Counted from the stretch's first letter, positions 1 to 8,664 are shown. The stretch is DNA of 64,000 nt from an uncultured Bacillota bacterium (GCA_949290865.1 CASETM010000090.1:1-64000), one strand, 5' to 3'. Numbers and translations are program-made. The notes: generated by a model not told the origin, from the letters alone.

Positions 1-341
1 GATGTTTTATTATAATAAGGTGTAACGACCAGGATTGCATCTGCACCTTTTTCATTGGCGTATTTTGCTTTTTTCAAAGCCGTTGCCGTATCATTAGATC
101 CTGCTCCACAGATAACCTTGATACCTGTTCCTTTTGCCATTTCCATGACAATATCAAACAGTCTGAATTCTTCTTCAATCGTGATTGTTGCTGTTTCACC
201 AGTTGTTCCATTGACAAGCAGTGCCTGAACACCACCATCGATCATTCTTTGTACCTGTCTTTTAAAACCATCGTAATCTATATCCCCATTGTCATGCATG
301 GGCAATACGAGTGCTACCGCACTTCCTTCAAAAATCGTCAT
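1..341 (-). CDS. dapA: 4-hydroxy-tetrahydrodipicolinate synthase DapA (3' part beyond window edge)
   Basis: DapA condenses pyruvate with aspartate semialdehyde, the first committed step of lysine/diaminopimelate synthesis in the cytoplasm. Only the first 113 residues are in the window; the rest lies left of base 1. Seen: the pyruvate-site motif GTTGE at residues 45-49 and VTPYYNK at 106-112, whose second Tyr corresponds to the conserved catalytic-triad tyrosine of the family. The start ATG at 341 has GGAGG seven bases upstream. It begins 11 bases after the stop of the ACT-domain gene, so the two form one operon behind a lysine riboswitch. N-acetylneuraminate lyase is the related alternative, but the lysine riboswitch and the sequence favour DapA. 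Confidence 0.93.
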   Translation of the reverse strand, partial: MTIFEGSAVALVLPMHDNGDIDYDGFKRQVQRMIDGGVQALLVNGTTGETATITIEEEFRLFDIVMEMAKGTGIKVICGAGSNDTATALKKAKYANEKGADAILVVTPYYNKT

Positions 342-352
342 ACCATATCCTC

Positions 353-817
353 CTATAATTTGAATTTATTTTTTAAAACCTGTATCGCTAAATCCAGATT
401 TTCTTTATCTATAACAATCGATATCGTTCTTTTACTTGTTGTAATCTGATAAAAATGTATATTTTCCTGACCAAACGTTTCGAAAACTTCAGCTGCCAAC
501 CCTGGTGTACTTTCAATCAGTTTTCCTCCAACTGCGACTTTCGCATATTTTCTGATCTGATAAATCTGCAGCTGTTTAAATTCTTCTTTTAAATTCAAAA
601 TTGCATCATTCAGTTTTAGCTGATTCTCCTGATCCAAAGTAATTTCAATCTGAACAAAATCATCAACCGTTACCTGAGATATCATATCAATATTAATTTC
701 TTCATTTTTTAATATTGTAAATAATTTTGCAATCATCTTTGGATGTTTAGGAACATTAAGCAATTTAAGCTGAATAATATCTCTTTCATAACTTAATGCT
801 TCAACAATATTTTCCAT
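353..817 (-). CDS. stand-alone aspartokinase-type ACT domain protein
   Basis: A 154-residue protein made only of two ACT modules. The first contains INIDMISQ (residues 41-48), the aspartokinase regulatory signature; the second has the STPGLAAEVF stretch and a TSKRTISIVID segment like the TSE-I-I-S-VID of aspartokinase C-termini. It therefore resembles the beta subunit (regulatory half) of lysine-sensitive aspartokinase, but no kinase domain is encoded upstream: 845-1170 holds a riboswitch only. Start chosen at 817, with GGAG upstream; the longer ORF to 844 lacks a better ribosome site. It lies in an operon with dapA under a lysine riboswitch, so a role as a lysine sensor, perhaps for a separately encoded kinase, is inferred. 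Confidence 0.85.
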   Translation of the reverse strand: MENIVEALSYERDIIQLKLLNVPKHPKMIAKLFTILKNEEINIDMISQVTVDDFVQIEITLDQENQLKLNDAILNLKEEFKQLQIYQIRKYAKVAVGGKLIESTPGLAAEVFETFGQENIHFYQITTSKRTISIVIDKENLDLAIQVLKNKFKL

Positions 818-870
818 TGTTCTTCTCCTTTTTAATATATTCATCTTTTCTCAAAAATGTCTCTTTATCA

Positions 871-898
871 TAAAAAAAATGCAATGACTATCATTGCA
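871..898 (-). terminator. expression-platform terminator of the lysine riboswitch
   Basis: Perfect 7-bp inverted repeat GCAATGA/TCATTGC (881-897, 3-nt loop), followed on the minus strand by an eight-T run. It lies between the aptamer and the ACT gene, so lysine binding is expected to end transcription here. Confidence 0.85.
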
Positions 899-929
899 AC
901 ATAACCTGTTATCCAATGATAGCACACCA

Positions 930-1085
930 TTATCAATGATAATGACAGTTGCATAGGTATTCCCTAGACACCCAGAAATATATTTCATGCAATAAACATA
1001 TTTCTTCGGCAAGTGCTCCTCCCTTATCATCTTGTTGCATCAAATAACAATAACTTCATAACATCTTGCGCCTCTATCTTACTTT
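930..1085 (-). promoter_or_regulatory. lysine riboswitch (L box)
   Basis: Reading the minus strand, conserved L-box elements occur in order: AGAGGCGCAAG near 1078-1068, GGGAGGAGCACTTGCCGAAG near 1022-1003, CTGGGTGTC near 980-970 and ACTGTCA near 949-943. Their order and spacing match the five-helix lysine aptamer. It sits directly upstream of the ACT protein-dapA operon and is followed by an intrinsic terminator, which fits lysine-triggered transcription termination. The 845-1170 gap contains this element and the start-proximal regions of the divergent operons, and no gene. Confidence 0.88.
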
Positions 1086-1087
1086 TA

Positions 1088-1116
1088 ATCATATTACCAT
1101 ATCTCGTTATATTAAA
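1088..1116 (-). promoter_or_regulatory. probable promoter of the lysine-riboswitch operon
   Basis: On the minus strand, TTGTTT and TAATAT are separated by 17 bases just upstream of the aptamer. The -10 is good and the -35 moderate. Confidence 0.5.
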
Positions 1117-1170
1117 CAATATCAATTTTTATGAAAACTATGGTAAAATACAGGTATAAGGAGGTGTTTT

Positions 1171-1518
1171 ATGTTATTTATCTATTATCCTAAATGTTCA
1201 ACCAGCCAAAAGGCCAGAAAGTTTTTATTAGCTCATCATATTGAGTTTGAAGAGCGCCATATCGTTGACAATAAATTAAATAGACAGGAACTGGAACATT
1301 TATACAGGAAAAGTGGTTTGCCACTAAAAAAATTCTTTAATACATCTGGTAAAATATATAAAGAAAATCATCTTAAAGATAAACTGCCAATAATGAGCGA
1401 AGAACAACAGCTAGAATTACTGGCAAGCAATGGCATGCTTGTTAAAAGACCTATCCTGGAAACTGAAGATAAAGTTTTTGTTGGATTTAAAGAATCAGAT
1501 TATCTGACATTACTGTAA
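1171..1518 (+). CDS. Spx/ArsC-family thioredoxin-fold protein
   Basis: A 115-residue ArsC/Spx/YffB-family protein. The N-terminal redox motif reads CSTS (Cys9) instead of CxxC or the arsenate reductase CX5R site, and a conserved Arg follows in VKRPI (residues 91-95). Members are either thiol-based transcription factors (Spx, MgsR) or small reductases of unknown substrate. The single Cys leaves a thiol-disulfide switch of the CxxC type unlikely. An AAGGAGG ribosome site precedes the ATG. The next gene starts one base after the stop, so the two are probably co-transcribed. Confidence 0.8.
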   Translation: MLFIYYPKCSTSQKARKFLLAHHIEFEERHIVDNKLNRQELEHLYRKSGLPLKKFFNTSGKIYKENHLKDKLPIMSEEQQLELLASNGMLVKRPILETEDKVFVGFKESDYLTLL

Positions 1519-1519
1519 T

Positions 1520-2305
1520 ATGCCTGCTGGATATACACACTATCAGTTCAGTGAAGATATTATTCAGCTGATCGATGATCATCAGATCAAACAGATCATT
1601 ACTGCCAACAAAACTTTATTTCAGATCGGTACGCATGGTCCTGATATCTTCTTCTTTCATCGTGTTTATAATTTTCATGATGATGTCAATCTTTTAGGAA
1701 AACAGATGCATAGAGAAAAAGCTCGTGATTTTTTTGAAAATGCATTGGAGATTGCTGATAACAATGACCAGAAAGCCTATATCCTGGGATTTTTATGTCA
1801 CTACATACTTGACAGTCAGATGCATCGCTATGTAAAACAGATCATGAGTGAAACACAGATGTCTCATTTTGAAGTCGAAAGTGAATATGACAGATACATA
1901 CTCAAAAGAAAAAGAATTGATCCTGTTAATTCCTATATCTATTCTCATATTCAATGTAATGAACATATTGTCTGTACAATTCATTCATTTTTTCCGCAGC
2001 TGTCTTATCTGCAGATACAGGAAAGCTTACATAGTGTTAAAGCTGCTGACAAACTGTTAAGAGCCCCTTCCTATTTAAAAAGAGGCATCTTATATAGTGC
2101 CTTTCATTTGTCTTTCCATTTTGATCAGTTACAGGGACTGATCATCAATTATCATCATAATACAAAAATGGAAAATTATTATTCTTTATTAAATCAAATC
2201 TATAAAGATGCTTTATCAGAAGCAATGACGTATATTTCTTTATACTTTGATAATTTTGAAAAAAAAGAAGTTCTACCAGTCCGTTTTGATAGAACTTACC
2301 AGTAA
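1520..2305 (+). CDS. zinc-dependent phospholipase C family protein
   Basis: A 261-residue protein of the S1/P1 nuclease-phospholipase C fold. The N-terminal MPAGYTH supplies the first His region. GTHGPDIFFF (about 38-47) and GFLCHYILDSQMHRY (about 92-106) carry the usual Asp/His zinc ligands. There is no signal peptide, so unlike secreted clostridial phospholipases it should be cytoplasmic; this short soluble type is widespread in Firmicutes and its substrate is unknown. It is translationally close to the Spx-like gene (1-base gap) and ends inside a bidirectional terminator. Confidence 0.8.
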   Translation: MPAGYTHYQFSEDIIQLIDDHQIKQIITANKTLFQIGTHGPDIFFFHRVYNFHDDVNLLGKQMHREKARDFFENALEIADNNDQKAYILGFLCHYILDSQMHRYVKQIMSETQMSHFEVESEYDRYILKRKRIDPVNSYIYSHIQCNEHIVCTIHSFFPQLSYLQIQESLHSVKAADKLLRAPSYLKRGILYSAFHLSFHFDQLQGLIINYHHNTKMENYYSLLNQIYKDALSEAMTYISLYFDNFEKKEVLPVRFDRTYQ

Positions 2306-2332
2306 ACCAGGTATCACCCTGGTTTACTTTTT
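2302..2332. terminator. bidirectional terminator shared by convergent genes
   Basis: Perfect 10-bp inverted repeat GTAAACCAGG/CCTGGTTTAC (2302-2311 and 2318-2327), with T-runs on both sides. The stop codons of both convergent genes (TAA at 2303-2305; minus-strand TAA at 2324-2326) lie inside the stem. Confidence 0.85.
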
Positions 2333-3316
2333 ATATGTCAATGTCATTTCTGTTAAGCAGGTATCTTCGTATTTTGTACCCTTATATACTTCATCAATTC
2401 TGACTTTGACAGTTTTCGTCTGCTTTTCAGTAAATGAAATTGACTGACTGATATTAAAACTGTCTTTTAACTCTACTGTTTCCTCACTGCCATCATCAAA
2501 AATCAATGTCACTTTTTTAACACGATTATTTTTCTGATAAAGATCAGATGTTTTATTATAGCCATTAACGATATTGAGCGTATTGATCTTAACCCGACTT
2601 TCAAAATTCACAGTAACAGTCTGTCCAATACCATCTCCTTCCACACCTTCTGTCCAGCAGGTTGAATAATTCTGATCATAAAGCTGATTGACAGAATAAT
2701 CATAACCTTCAGCAGTCAATGTTGAACTGGCTTCATATGATGAAATAACGATATTCTGTGTATTTTCACTTACAACAACCTGACATTTCTGTTTCTCACC
2801 ATTTTCACCTTTGACCGTTACTGTGGCTGTTCCTGGAGCAAGACCAGTAATTGTTCCAAACTGGTCAACTTTAACAATATCTTCATTATCAACTTCATAT
2901 GTACAATTCATATTAGCTTCAATATAATCCTGTTGCTCAACTTCTATTTCAAATTTATTTTCATCCAACTTTAATTCTGTTTGTTTTTCATTTGATATAG
3001 ATTTATTTTCTGCTTTTTCTTCTTTAAATAACAGAAAATAACCAGTCAATCCAATACATAAACATATAATAATTGAAATGATAATCATCATCATTTTTTT
3101 ATTCTTATTTTTATTCTGATTTTTTTTACTTCTCGTTAATTCCTTATCTTCTTTAGTTTGCTGAAAATGATAGCCGCAGTAACTGCAGAAAACCGCATCA
3201 ATATTTTGTGAATGATAACATTGTGGACATTTTTTTTGAACCTTGATTTCTTCGCCACAATAACTGCAGAACTGTGAATGTTCTGATAATTCATGTTGAC
3301 AGTATGGACATTTCAC
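2324..3316 (-). CDS. double zinc-ribbon membrane protein with Ig-like and discoidin-like domains
   Basis: A 330-residue protein. Residues 1-55 hold two zinc ribbons (CPYC...CSYC and CPQC...CSYC). A Lys/Asn-rich stretch and one transmembrane helix (about 75-97) follow. Outside, residues about 115-185 resemble a bacterial Ig-like (Big2) domain (TITGLAPGTATVTV), and 190-330 a discoidin/NADase-type glycan-binding domain (STCWTEGVEGDGIGQTVTVNF). Predicted topology: ribbons in the cytoplasm, sugar- or wall-binding part outside. Function is unknown; a sensory or scaffold role is inference only. Confidence 0.75.
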   Translation of the reverse strand: MKCPYCQHELSEHSQFCSYCGEEIKVQKKCPQCYHSQNIDAVFCSYCGYHFQQTKEDKELTRSKKNQNKNKNKKMMMIIISIIICLCIGLTGYFLLFKEEKAENKSISNEKQTELKLDENKFEIEVEQQDYIEANMNCTYEVDNEDIVKVDQFGTITGLAPGTATVTVKGENGEKQKCQVVVSENTQNIVISSYEASSTLTAEGYDYSVNQLYDQNYSTCWTEGVEGDGIGQTVTVNFESRVKINTLNIVNGYNKTSDLYQKNNRVKKVTLIFDDGSEETVELKDSFNISQSISFTEKQTKTVKVRIDEVYKGTKYEDTCLTEMTLTYKK

Positions 3317-3394
3317 TTTTTATCACTCCTTATATAATATACTTTGTAAAAATAACTTTTTATTATTCATAACATTAAATACCCTTTAAAGCAA

Positions 3395-3418
3395 GAAAAA
3401 AGAGATAGTTAACTATCC
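3395..3418 (-). terminator. probable terminator of the mechanosensitive channel gene
   Basis: Short stem GATAG/CTATC with loop TTAA, followed on the minus strand by TCTTTTTT. It overlaps the stop codon of the MscS-like gene. Confidence 0.6.
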
Positions 3419-4254
3419 TTTTGAATAACCTGAACATGTGGATAAGGAATATCAATACCATTATTCTTAAATTCATTGAGCAGTTCTTTTCTTAAATCGG
3501 ACAACATTTGAAATCCCTCAGCATGATTTTCGCTCGTTACAGTTGCTCTTAAAGCAATTCCGCTATCTTTCAACTCATAAACAATAACAGGAACAGCATC
3601 CTTGCTGAAATCGGTTCTACCATCGACAAATAGAGGATGATTAATAGCTAATTTCTGAATAATCTCAATAGCTTTATCTACATCGCTTTCATAAGAAATA
3701 TCAACATATAAATAATTTGCTTTGACATTTTCTATCTGCGTAATATTTTCAATAATTTCCTTATTCATAATTTGATTAGGAACAATCATCTGTGTTTTTT
3801 CAATTGTTTCAATGACACTATGTCTTAATGATATATCAATAACTGTTCCTGTCACATTATTGCTTTTTAAAACAATATAATCTCCAATCTTATATGGTTT
3901 ATAAGCTAAAATCATGGCTCCATTGATCAGATTGCTCGCAGCTTCCTGACTGGCCAACCCAATAACAACAGCAACAATTCCTCCTGATGCCAGTAAGGCC
4001 CCAACAAAACTTTTTAAAAAGGTAACTTCATTAAAAACAACTGCCGCAAATAAACTGATCAATATAACTTTTTTGATTTTCTTTTGAATAATATTATTAT
4101 CAGGCCATTTTTTCTTAATAAACTTATTGATAAATTTATTAAGAATAAGAATAATAATGGCCATGATAATAATCGAAATCATACCTTCAATAACACCATT
4201 GACAAATAACTTATCAATCTGTTTATATACACTTTCTACATTCTCTATATTCAT
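3409..4254 (-). CDS. MscS-family small-conductance mechanosensitive channel
   Basis: A 281-residue channel that releases solutes on hypo-osmotic shock. Three membrane helices are visible (about 22-43, 64-80, 83-105). The third is Gly/Ala-rich (ALLASGGIVAVVIGLASQEAASNLINGAMIL), as in the MscS pore, and is followed by the beta domain (YKIGDYIVL) and an alpha/beta C-terminal domain. Length matches E. coli MscS (286). It lies 11 bases after a two-helix membrane protein gene and downstream of mnmE in the same direction, probably as one transcription unit. Confidence 0.9.
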   Translation of the reverse strand: MNIENVESVYKQIDKLFVNGVIEGMISIIIMAIIILILNKFINKFIKKKWPDNNIIQKKIKKVILISLFAAVVFNEVTFLKSFVGALLASGGIVAVVIGLASQEAASNLINGAMILAYKPYKIGDYIVLKSNNVTGTVIDISLRHSVIETIEKTQMIVPNQIMNKEIIENITQIENVKANYLYVDISYESDVDKAIEIIQKLAINHPLFVDGRTDFSKDAVPVIVYELKDSGIALRATVTSENHAEGFQMLSDLRKELLNEFKNNGIDIPYPHVQVIQKDS

Positions 4255-4265
4255 AATATCTCCTG

Positions 4266-4490
4266 TTAATTTTTAGAATTATAATATTTTGATAAAAAAT
4301 ATAAGACAATACATTGCATTATTCCAGCAATCGTTACCATCAAACAGCCGTAAATAATCCAATATAGAATATCATTTCCCGTATTGATTGCATTTAATAT
4401 AATAAATAATAAAAATGCGATAATTGTAACAACTCTGATATATTTAAAAAATTTATAAAATCTCTGCGCTAATATTTTATTGACATTCAT
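4266..4490 (-). CDS. small two-helix membrane protein
   Basis: A 74-residue protein with two hydrophobic segments (about 18-36 and 42-66) and no recognised domain. The ATG is one base beyond the mnmE stop (TAA-A-ATG), with a GGAAAA ribosome site inside the end of mnmE, which supports translational coupling. It sits between mnmE and the MscS-like channel. Function unknown. Confidence 0.7.
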   Translation of the reverse strand: MNVNKILAQRFYKFFKYIRVVTIIAFLLFIILNAINTGNDILYWIIYGCLMVTIAGIMQCIVLYFLSKYYNSKN

Positions 4491-4491
4491 T

Positions 4492-5826
4492 TTATTTTCC
4501 TATGCAAAAGCGTTTGAATAATTCATCCAGTAAATCTTCTTTTGCCTGTTCTCCTAATATTTCTTTTAATGCATACCAGCTGTCATAAAGATCTTCAACG
4601 ATTAGATCTGGTGGCACTGACTGCTTCATGGCTTCTATAGCCTGTTTTAAATATTTTGATGCTTTTTCCAGTAACAGTGTCTGTCTGGCATTCGTTAATA
4701 AATAGTTATTCTGATCAGTAATCTGTCCTAAATTAAACTTTCTTTTGATTTCCTGAGTAAGAGGCAGGACATCCTGATTTTTTGCTGAAATTTCAATACC
4801 TTCAATTTCTGCAATTTTTTTCATATCCATTTTATTAATAATAATAATTCTATTTTGTTCCTGTGTCAGTTTCAACAGACGATGATCTTCTTCATCCAAT
4901 GGTTTTGAACCATCAATGACCAGTAAAACCAGATCAGCCTGATGAATCAGTTCTTTGGCTTTTTCTACACCTAAACTTTCAATAATATTATCAGTTTCAC
5001 GGATTCCTGCCGTATCGATCATATTTAACAGGATTCCATCAATAGATACCTGTCCTTCAACGATATCTCTGGTTGTTCCAGCAATATTAGTCACAATTGC
5101 TTTATCTTCTTTTAAAATAGCATTTAACAGACTCGATTTTCCAACATTAGGTTTACCAATGATAACAGTTTGAATTCCTTCTTTCATCAGTTTGATATTT
5201 TTTGAATCCTCCAGTATCTTTTCCATCTTTTCACTTAAAGATTTTGACATTGGCAACAGTTTATCAGCTGTCAGTTCTTCAACATCTTCATATTCAGGAT
5301 AATCGATATTAACTTCTATCTGCGTAATGATCTGAATCAGTTCTTCTTTAAGATCTTTAATAAAATTTGAGATGCTGCCCTGAATTCCTTTCAAAGCCAG
5401 ATCACTAGCATAACTGTTTTTAGCGGTTATAATATCACTAATGGCTTCCGCCTGAGAAAGATCGATTCTGCCATTTAAAAAGGCACGCTTGCTGAATTCA
5501 CCTCTTTCTGCCATTCTGGCACCATTGCGAAGACACAGATTTAAAATTTGTCCAGTAATGTAAACACCACCATGACAATTGATTTCAACCATTTCTTCAC
5601 CAGTGAATGTTCTTTTTCCTCTATATATATTGACTAGAACTTCATCAATTTTTTTATCATGATCCTTAATAAAACCATAGGTAATAGTATGACTTTCTTT
5701 ATTTAATATTTTTCCTGTAAAAAACTGCTGAACAAAAGCGATAACACCTTTTCCAGATAAACGAATAATTGAAATAGCAGCTTCCAGTCGTGAAGTCGCT
5801 ATCGCAACAATAATGTCATCTTCCAC
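4492..5826 (-). CDS. mnmE: tRNA uridine-34 modification GTPase MnmE
   Basis: MnmE (444 residues, normal about 450-460) works with MnmG to install the 5-carboxymethylaminomethyl group on U34 of several tRNAs. Seen: an N-terminal folate-binding region, G1 GKPNVGKS (224-231), G2 TTRD (251-254), G3 DTAG (271-274), G4 NKMD (about 331) and the C-terminal FCIGK with the essential Cys. Its partner mnmG is at the other end of the window (61.5 kb). The ATG at 5826 has an AGGTG-type site. The leftward direction follows replication from oriC. Confidence 0.97.
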   Translation of the reverse strand: MEDDIIVAIATSRLEAAISIIRLSGKGVIAFVQQFFTGKILNKESHTITYGFIKDHDKKIDEVLVNIYRGKRTFTGEEMVEINCHGGVYITGQILNLCLRNGARMAERGEFSKRAFLNGRIDLSQAEAISDIITAKNSYASDLALKGIQGSISNFIKDLKEELIQIITQIEVNIDYPEYEDVEELTADKLLPMSKSLSEKMEKILEDSKNIKLMKEGIQTVIIGKPNVGKSSLLNAILKEDKAIVTNIAGTTRDIVEGQVSIDGILLNMIDTAGIRETDNIIESLGVEKAKELIHQADLVLLVIDGSKPLDEEDHRLLKLTQEQNRIIIINKMDMKKIAEIEGIEISAKNQDVLPLTQEIKRKFNLGQITDQNNYLLTNARQTLLLEKASKYLKQAIEAMKQSVPPDLIVEDLYDSWYALKEILGEQAKEDLLDELFKRFCIGK

Positions 5827-5920
5827 TCTATATCACCTCTTTCTTACTTTATTGATAGTAACCTAAAATACGCTTAAAATCAACAAAAGTTATGATTATA
5901 TGAATAATTCAAAGAGCTTA

Positions 5921-5949
5921 TTGCTTTTCTTGTTTTAATCATATATGAT
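5921..5949 (+). promoter_or_regulatory. promoter of the VanW/G5 protein gene
   Basis: TTGCTT and TATGAT separated by 17 bases, ending 22 bases before the ATG at 5972. Confidence 0.6.
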
Positions 5950-5971
5950 ATGAAAAATAGAAGGTGATAAA

Positions 5972-7591
5972 ATGAAATTAAAATTAAAAAAGAAAAGAGT
6001 TATACTGGTCAGTTCTTTAATTTTTGTCATATTTATATGTATCTATCTGTTTTTATGTATCATCGGCAGTGGAAAAGAATTTATTTCTAATACGACGATC
6101 AATGGTATTGATGTTGGAAACCTTTCCCAAAGTGAAGCTATTGATAAACTAAAAAAACAATATGAAAAGGATAAAGAACATTTACTTTTAAATCTAAATG
6201 TTGAATATAAAAAATATCAGATTGATGTCACAGATTGTGTATCTTTGGATTTTGATAAAGAGATAAAAAATATCAGCAGAAAAAATGATCATTTTCTTAT
6301 GGCAGGATATTATTATTTTTTTGATCATCAGGAATATACACCATTAATTATTTCTGATAAAAAAATTTTTGAAACTAATATAAAACATTCAAAAATATTA
6401 GAATACTCAACTTTAATTCCTACATCTTATGAAATCGGCAAAGATAAACTTATTTTTACAAAAGGAACATCGGGCAAAACAGTAAATAAAGAAGAGGTTT
6501 ATCAATCTATTGAAGAAGCATTATCCAATTATCAGTTTACTGATCCTATTGAGATAACAACAAATGATATCAGTGAAGATGAAAAGATTATGGATCATAT
6601 TTATAAAAGTATTCCTAAAGAAGCTAAAAATGCAACATTAGATAAAAACAATAATTATGCTGTTGTCGATGCACAATCTGGAATTGAATACGACAAGGCA
6701 GAAGCTTTAGAAAAGTTCAATGATACTCAAGAAGGAAAAACATTTACAGTCAAAGCAAAAATATCACAGCCAGAAATTACCAAAGAAATGCTGGAAACTA
6801 ATCTGTTTAAAGATGTTTTAGGTGAATATTCGACTTATGTCAGTGGTTCATCGGTAAGAAAAAATAATGTCAAACTGTCAGGAGAAAAATGTAATAATGT
6901 TATATTACTCCCTGGCGAAGAATTTTCTTACAATTCAACTGTAGGAAAACGAACCAAAGCAGCCGGTTTTGGTGAAGCAAGTGCTTATCTCAATGGTGAA
7001 ACCGTTCAAGAAGTTGGTGGTGGTATCTGTCAAACATCATCAACATTATATAATGCTGTTGTCTATGCTAATCTGGAAGTAACAGAACGTCATAATCATA
7101 CTTATATTTCCAGCTATGTACCAATCGGTCGTGATGCGACTGTCTCATGGAATGGTCCAGATTTTAAATTTAAGAATAATCAGAAATATCCTGTGAAAAT
7201 TGTTGTTTCCTATGCCAACAGTAGAATCAATACCAAAATATATGGAACTAATGTTGATGGAATTAAAGTAGAATTTACCAGTTCCAGAACAGCAACAATT
7301 CCTTTTAATACTAAATATGAAAATGATGCAACTCTTCCAGAGGGAACTGAACAGGTGAAACAGGCTGGATCTAATGGAGCCAAAGCTGTATCTTATCGTA
7401 AGGTTTATGATCGTAATGGAAAACTTATTTCTAATAAAAAAGAATCAAACAGTGTTTATAAAAGTCATGATGCAATTATTTCAAAAGGAACAATGAAAGT
7501 AGAAACTCCTGTTGTTCCACCTCAGCCTGAGCAGCCGGTGAATCCTGCTCCATCAGTTGAGCAGCCTGATACAACTGTACCTGCTTCTTAA
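5972..7591 (+). CDS. VanW-family cell-wall protein with G5 domain
   Basis: A 539-residue protein with an N-terminal membrane anchor (about 9-31), two peptidoglycan-binding-type (PG_binding_4) repeats up to about 280, a VanW domain (about 284-425; GEEFSYNSTVGKRT and EVGGGICQTSSTLYNA are typical), a G5 domain (about 430-505) and a Pro-rich tail. It faces outside the membrane and probably binds wall glycan. VanW itself has no settled function. It has a single-gene unit with its own promoter and terminator. Confidence 0.88.
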   Translation: MKLKLKKKRVILVSSLIFVIFICIYLFLCIIGSGKEFISNTTINGIDVGNLSQSEAIDKLKKQYEKDKEHLLLNLNVEYKKYQIDVTDCVSLDFDKEIKNISRKNDHFLMAGYYYFFDHQEYTPLIISDKKIFETNIKHSKILEYSTLIPTSYEIGKDKLIFTKGTSGKTVNKEEVYQSIEEALSNYQFTDPIEITTNDISEDEKIMDHIYKSIPKEAKNATLDKNNNYAVVDAQSGIEYDKAEALEKFNDTQEGKTFTVKAKISQPEITKEMLETNLFKDVLGEYSTYVSGSSVRKNNVKLSGEKCNNVILLPGEEFSYNSTVGKRTKAAGFGEASAYLNGETVQEVGGGICQTSSTLYNAVVYANLEVTERHNHTYISSYVPIGRDATVSWNGPDFKFKNNQKYPVKIVVSYANSRINTKIYGTNVDGIKVEFTSSRTATIPFNTKYENDATLPEGTEQVKQAGSNGAKAVSYRKVYDRNGKLISNKKESNSVYKSHDAIISKGTMKVETPVVPPQPEQPVNPAPSVEQPDTTVPAS

Positions 7592-7625
7592 ACAGAAGTC
7601 TAATTCATAGATTTCTGTTTTTTTG
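7591..7625 (+). terminator. terminator of the VanW/G5 gene
   Basis: Stem AACAGAA...TTCTGTT (7591-7597/7612-7618), with additional inner pairing TCTA/TAGA, followed by a run of seven T. Confidence 0.8.
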
Positions 7626-7631
7626 TATAAA

Positions 7632-7660
7632 TAAATATCCACCAGCTATGGCTGGCGGAT
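7632..7660 (-). terminator. terminator of the AEC transporter gene
   Basis: Inverted repeat ATCCGCCAGC/GCTGGTGGAT (minus strand, 7637-7660, short loop), followed by an A/T-rich ATTTATTTAT tail. Confidence 0.7.
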
Positions 7661-7666
7661 GATTAT

Positions 7667-8611
7667 TTAAATAAGCTGACAGATTCTTAAAATATATAAC
7701 CAAAAAGTAATAGAAAAACCACTCAATAATGTCGTCATCATGACGACTGTACTCGTTAATGTTCCCTGATGACCCATATTTTTAGCCATAACATAACATG
7801 AAACGGTTGTTGCTGAACCTAGCATCACCAGTATGGCAATCAGTTCTTCACCACCAAATTCCAGTATAATTGCCAAAGGCAAGAAAATCAGACAGAAACC
7901 AAATAATTTCAAAAATGAAGCCAGTAATGCTGTTTTTATTTCTCCCATAGCTTGCTGAAAGTCAAAAGATGCCCCCATTGCCATCAGTCCCATAGGTGTA
8001 GCTGTTCCAGCAATATTGGATATGGTTTTTTCTAACATTGTTGGCATTGGTACCTTCCATAATGACCAAAGCAATCCTATGCCTATTGCTATTAAAATTG
8101 GATTAGTTATGATTCCTTTTAATGTTGTTATCCACATTTTTTTATCTAATTTTCTTCTTTCCGGCGCAAATAATGATAAAACTACCACAGCCATAATATT
8201 ATATAAAGGTACACTGCCAATGATCATTAAAGGAGCAATCGTTGCTTTACCATAAATATTTTGAATCAGTGCTATTCCTAATAAAGCTGCCGAACTACGA
8301 TAACTAGCCTGGATAAATTCTCCCTGATTCTCTTTATTTTTGATTAACATAGAAATAATGACTGCAAGACTTATACTGATTAGCGTTACAAAAAAACAGA
8401 ATAAAACAAACTTTGTATCCCATACTTGATCAAAATCGATAGTTGACAAATCCTCAAATACCAAAACTGGTAGAGGCAATAAAAAAACAAATTTATTCAT
8501 TTTATCTGCAAATATTTCATCAATCCAGTTTATTTTTCTTAAAAACATTCCTAATATAATCATCACAAAAACTGGAACAGTCGCATTTAAACTAAATATT
8601 AGATTTTCCAT
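7667..8611 (-). CDS. AEC-family (auxin efflux carrier-like) transporter
   Basis: A 314-residue integral membrane protein with about ten hydrophobic helices, in two sets with a central hydrophilic loop (APERRKLDKK). The AEC fold is indicated by VPVFVMIILGMFLRK at the N-terminus, PLPVLVFEDL, and MGLMAMGASF in the second half. Bacterial members export malonate, malate or other organic acids; the substrate here cannot be told. Start chosen at 8611 (GAGGA upstream) rather than the ORF limit at 8632. Confidence 0.85.
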   Translation of the reverse strand: MENLIFSLNATVPVFVMIILGMFLRKINWIDEIFADKMNKFVFLLPLPVLVFEDLSTIDFDQVWDTKFVLFCFFVTLISISLAVIISMLIKNKENQGEFIQASYRSSAALLGIALIQNIYGKATIAPLMIIGSVPLYNIMAVVVLSLFAPERRKLDKKMWITTLKGIITNPILIAIGIGLLWSLWKVPMPTMLEKTISNIAGTATPMGLMAMGASFDFQQAMGEIKTALLASFLKLFGFCLIFLPLAIILEFGGEELIAILVMLGSATTVSCYVMAKNMGHQGTLTSTVVMMTTLLSGFSITFWLYILRICQLI

Positions 8612-8664
8612 AATATATCCTCTTTTTAACAAAATGTAATTTATATACTCACATCTTTCTATGA

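Noticed and set aside
249-449. Plus-strand ORF opposite dapA and the ACT gene
   Set aside because: It is antisense to two well-supported genes and has no ribosome site or family resemblance.
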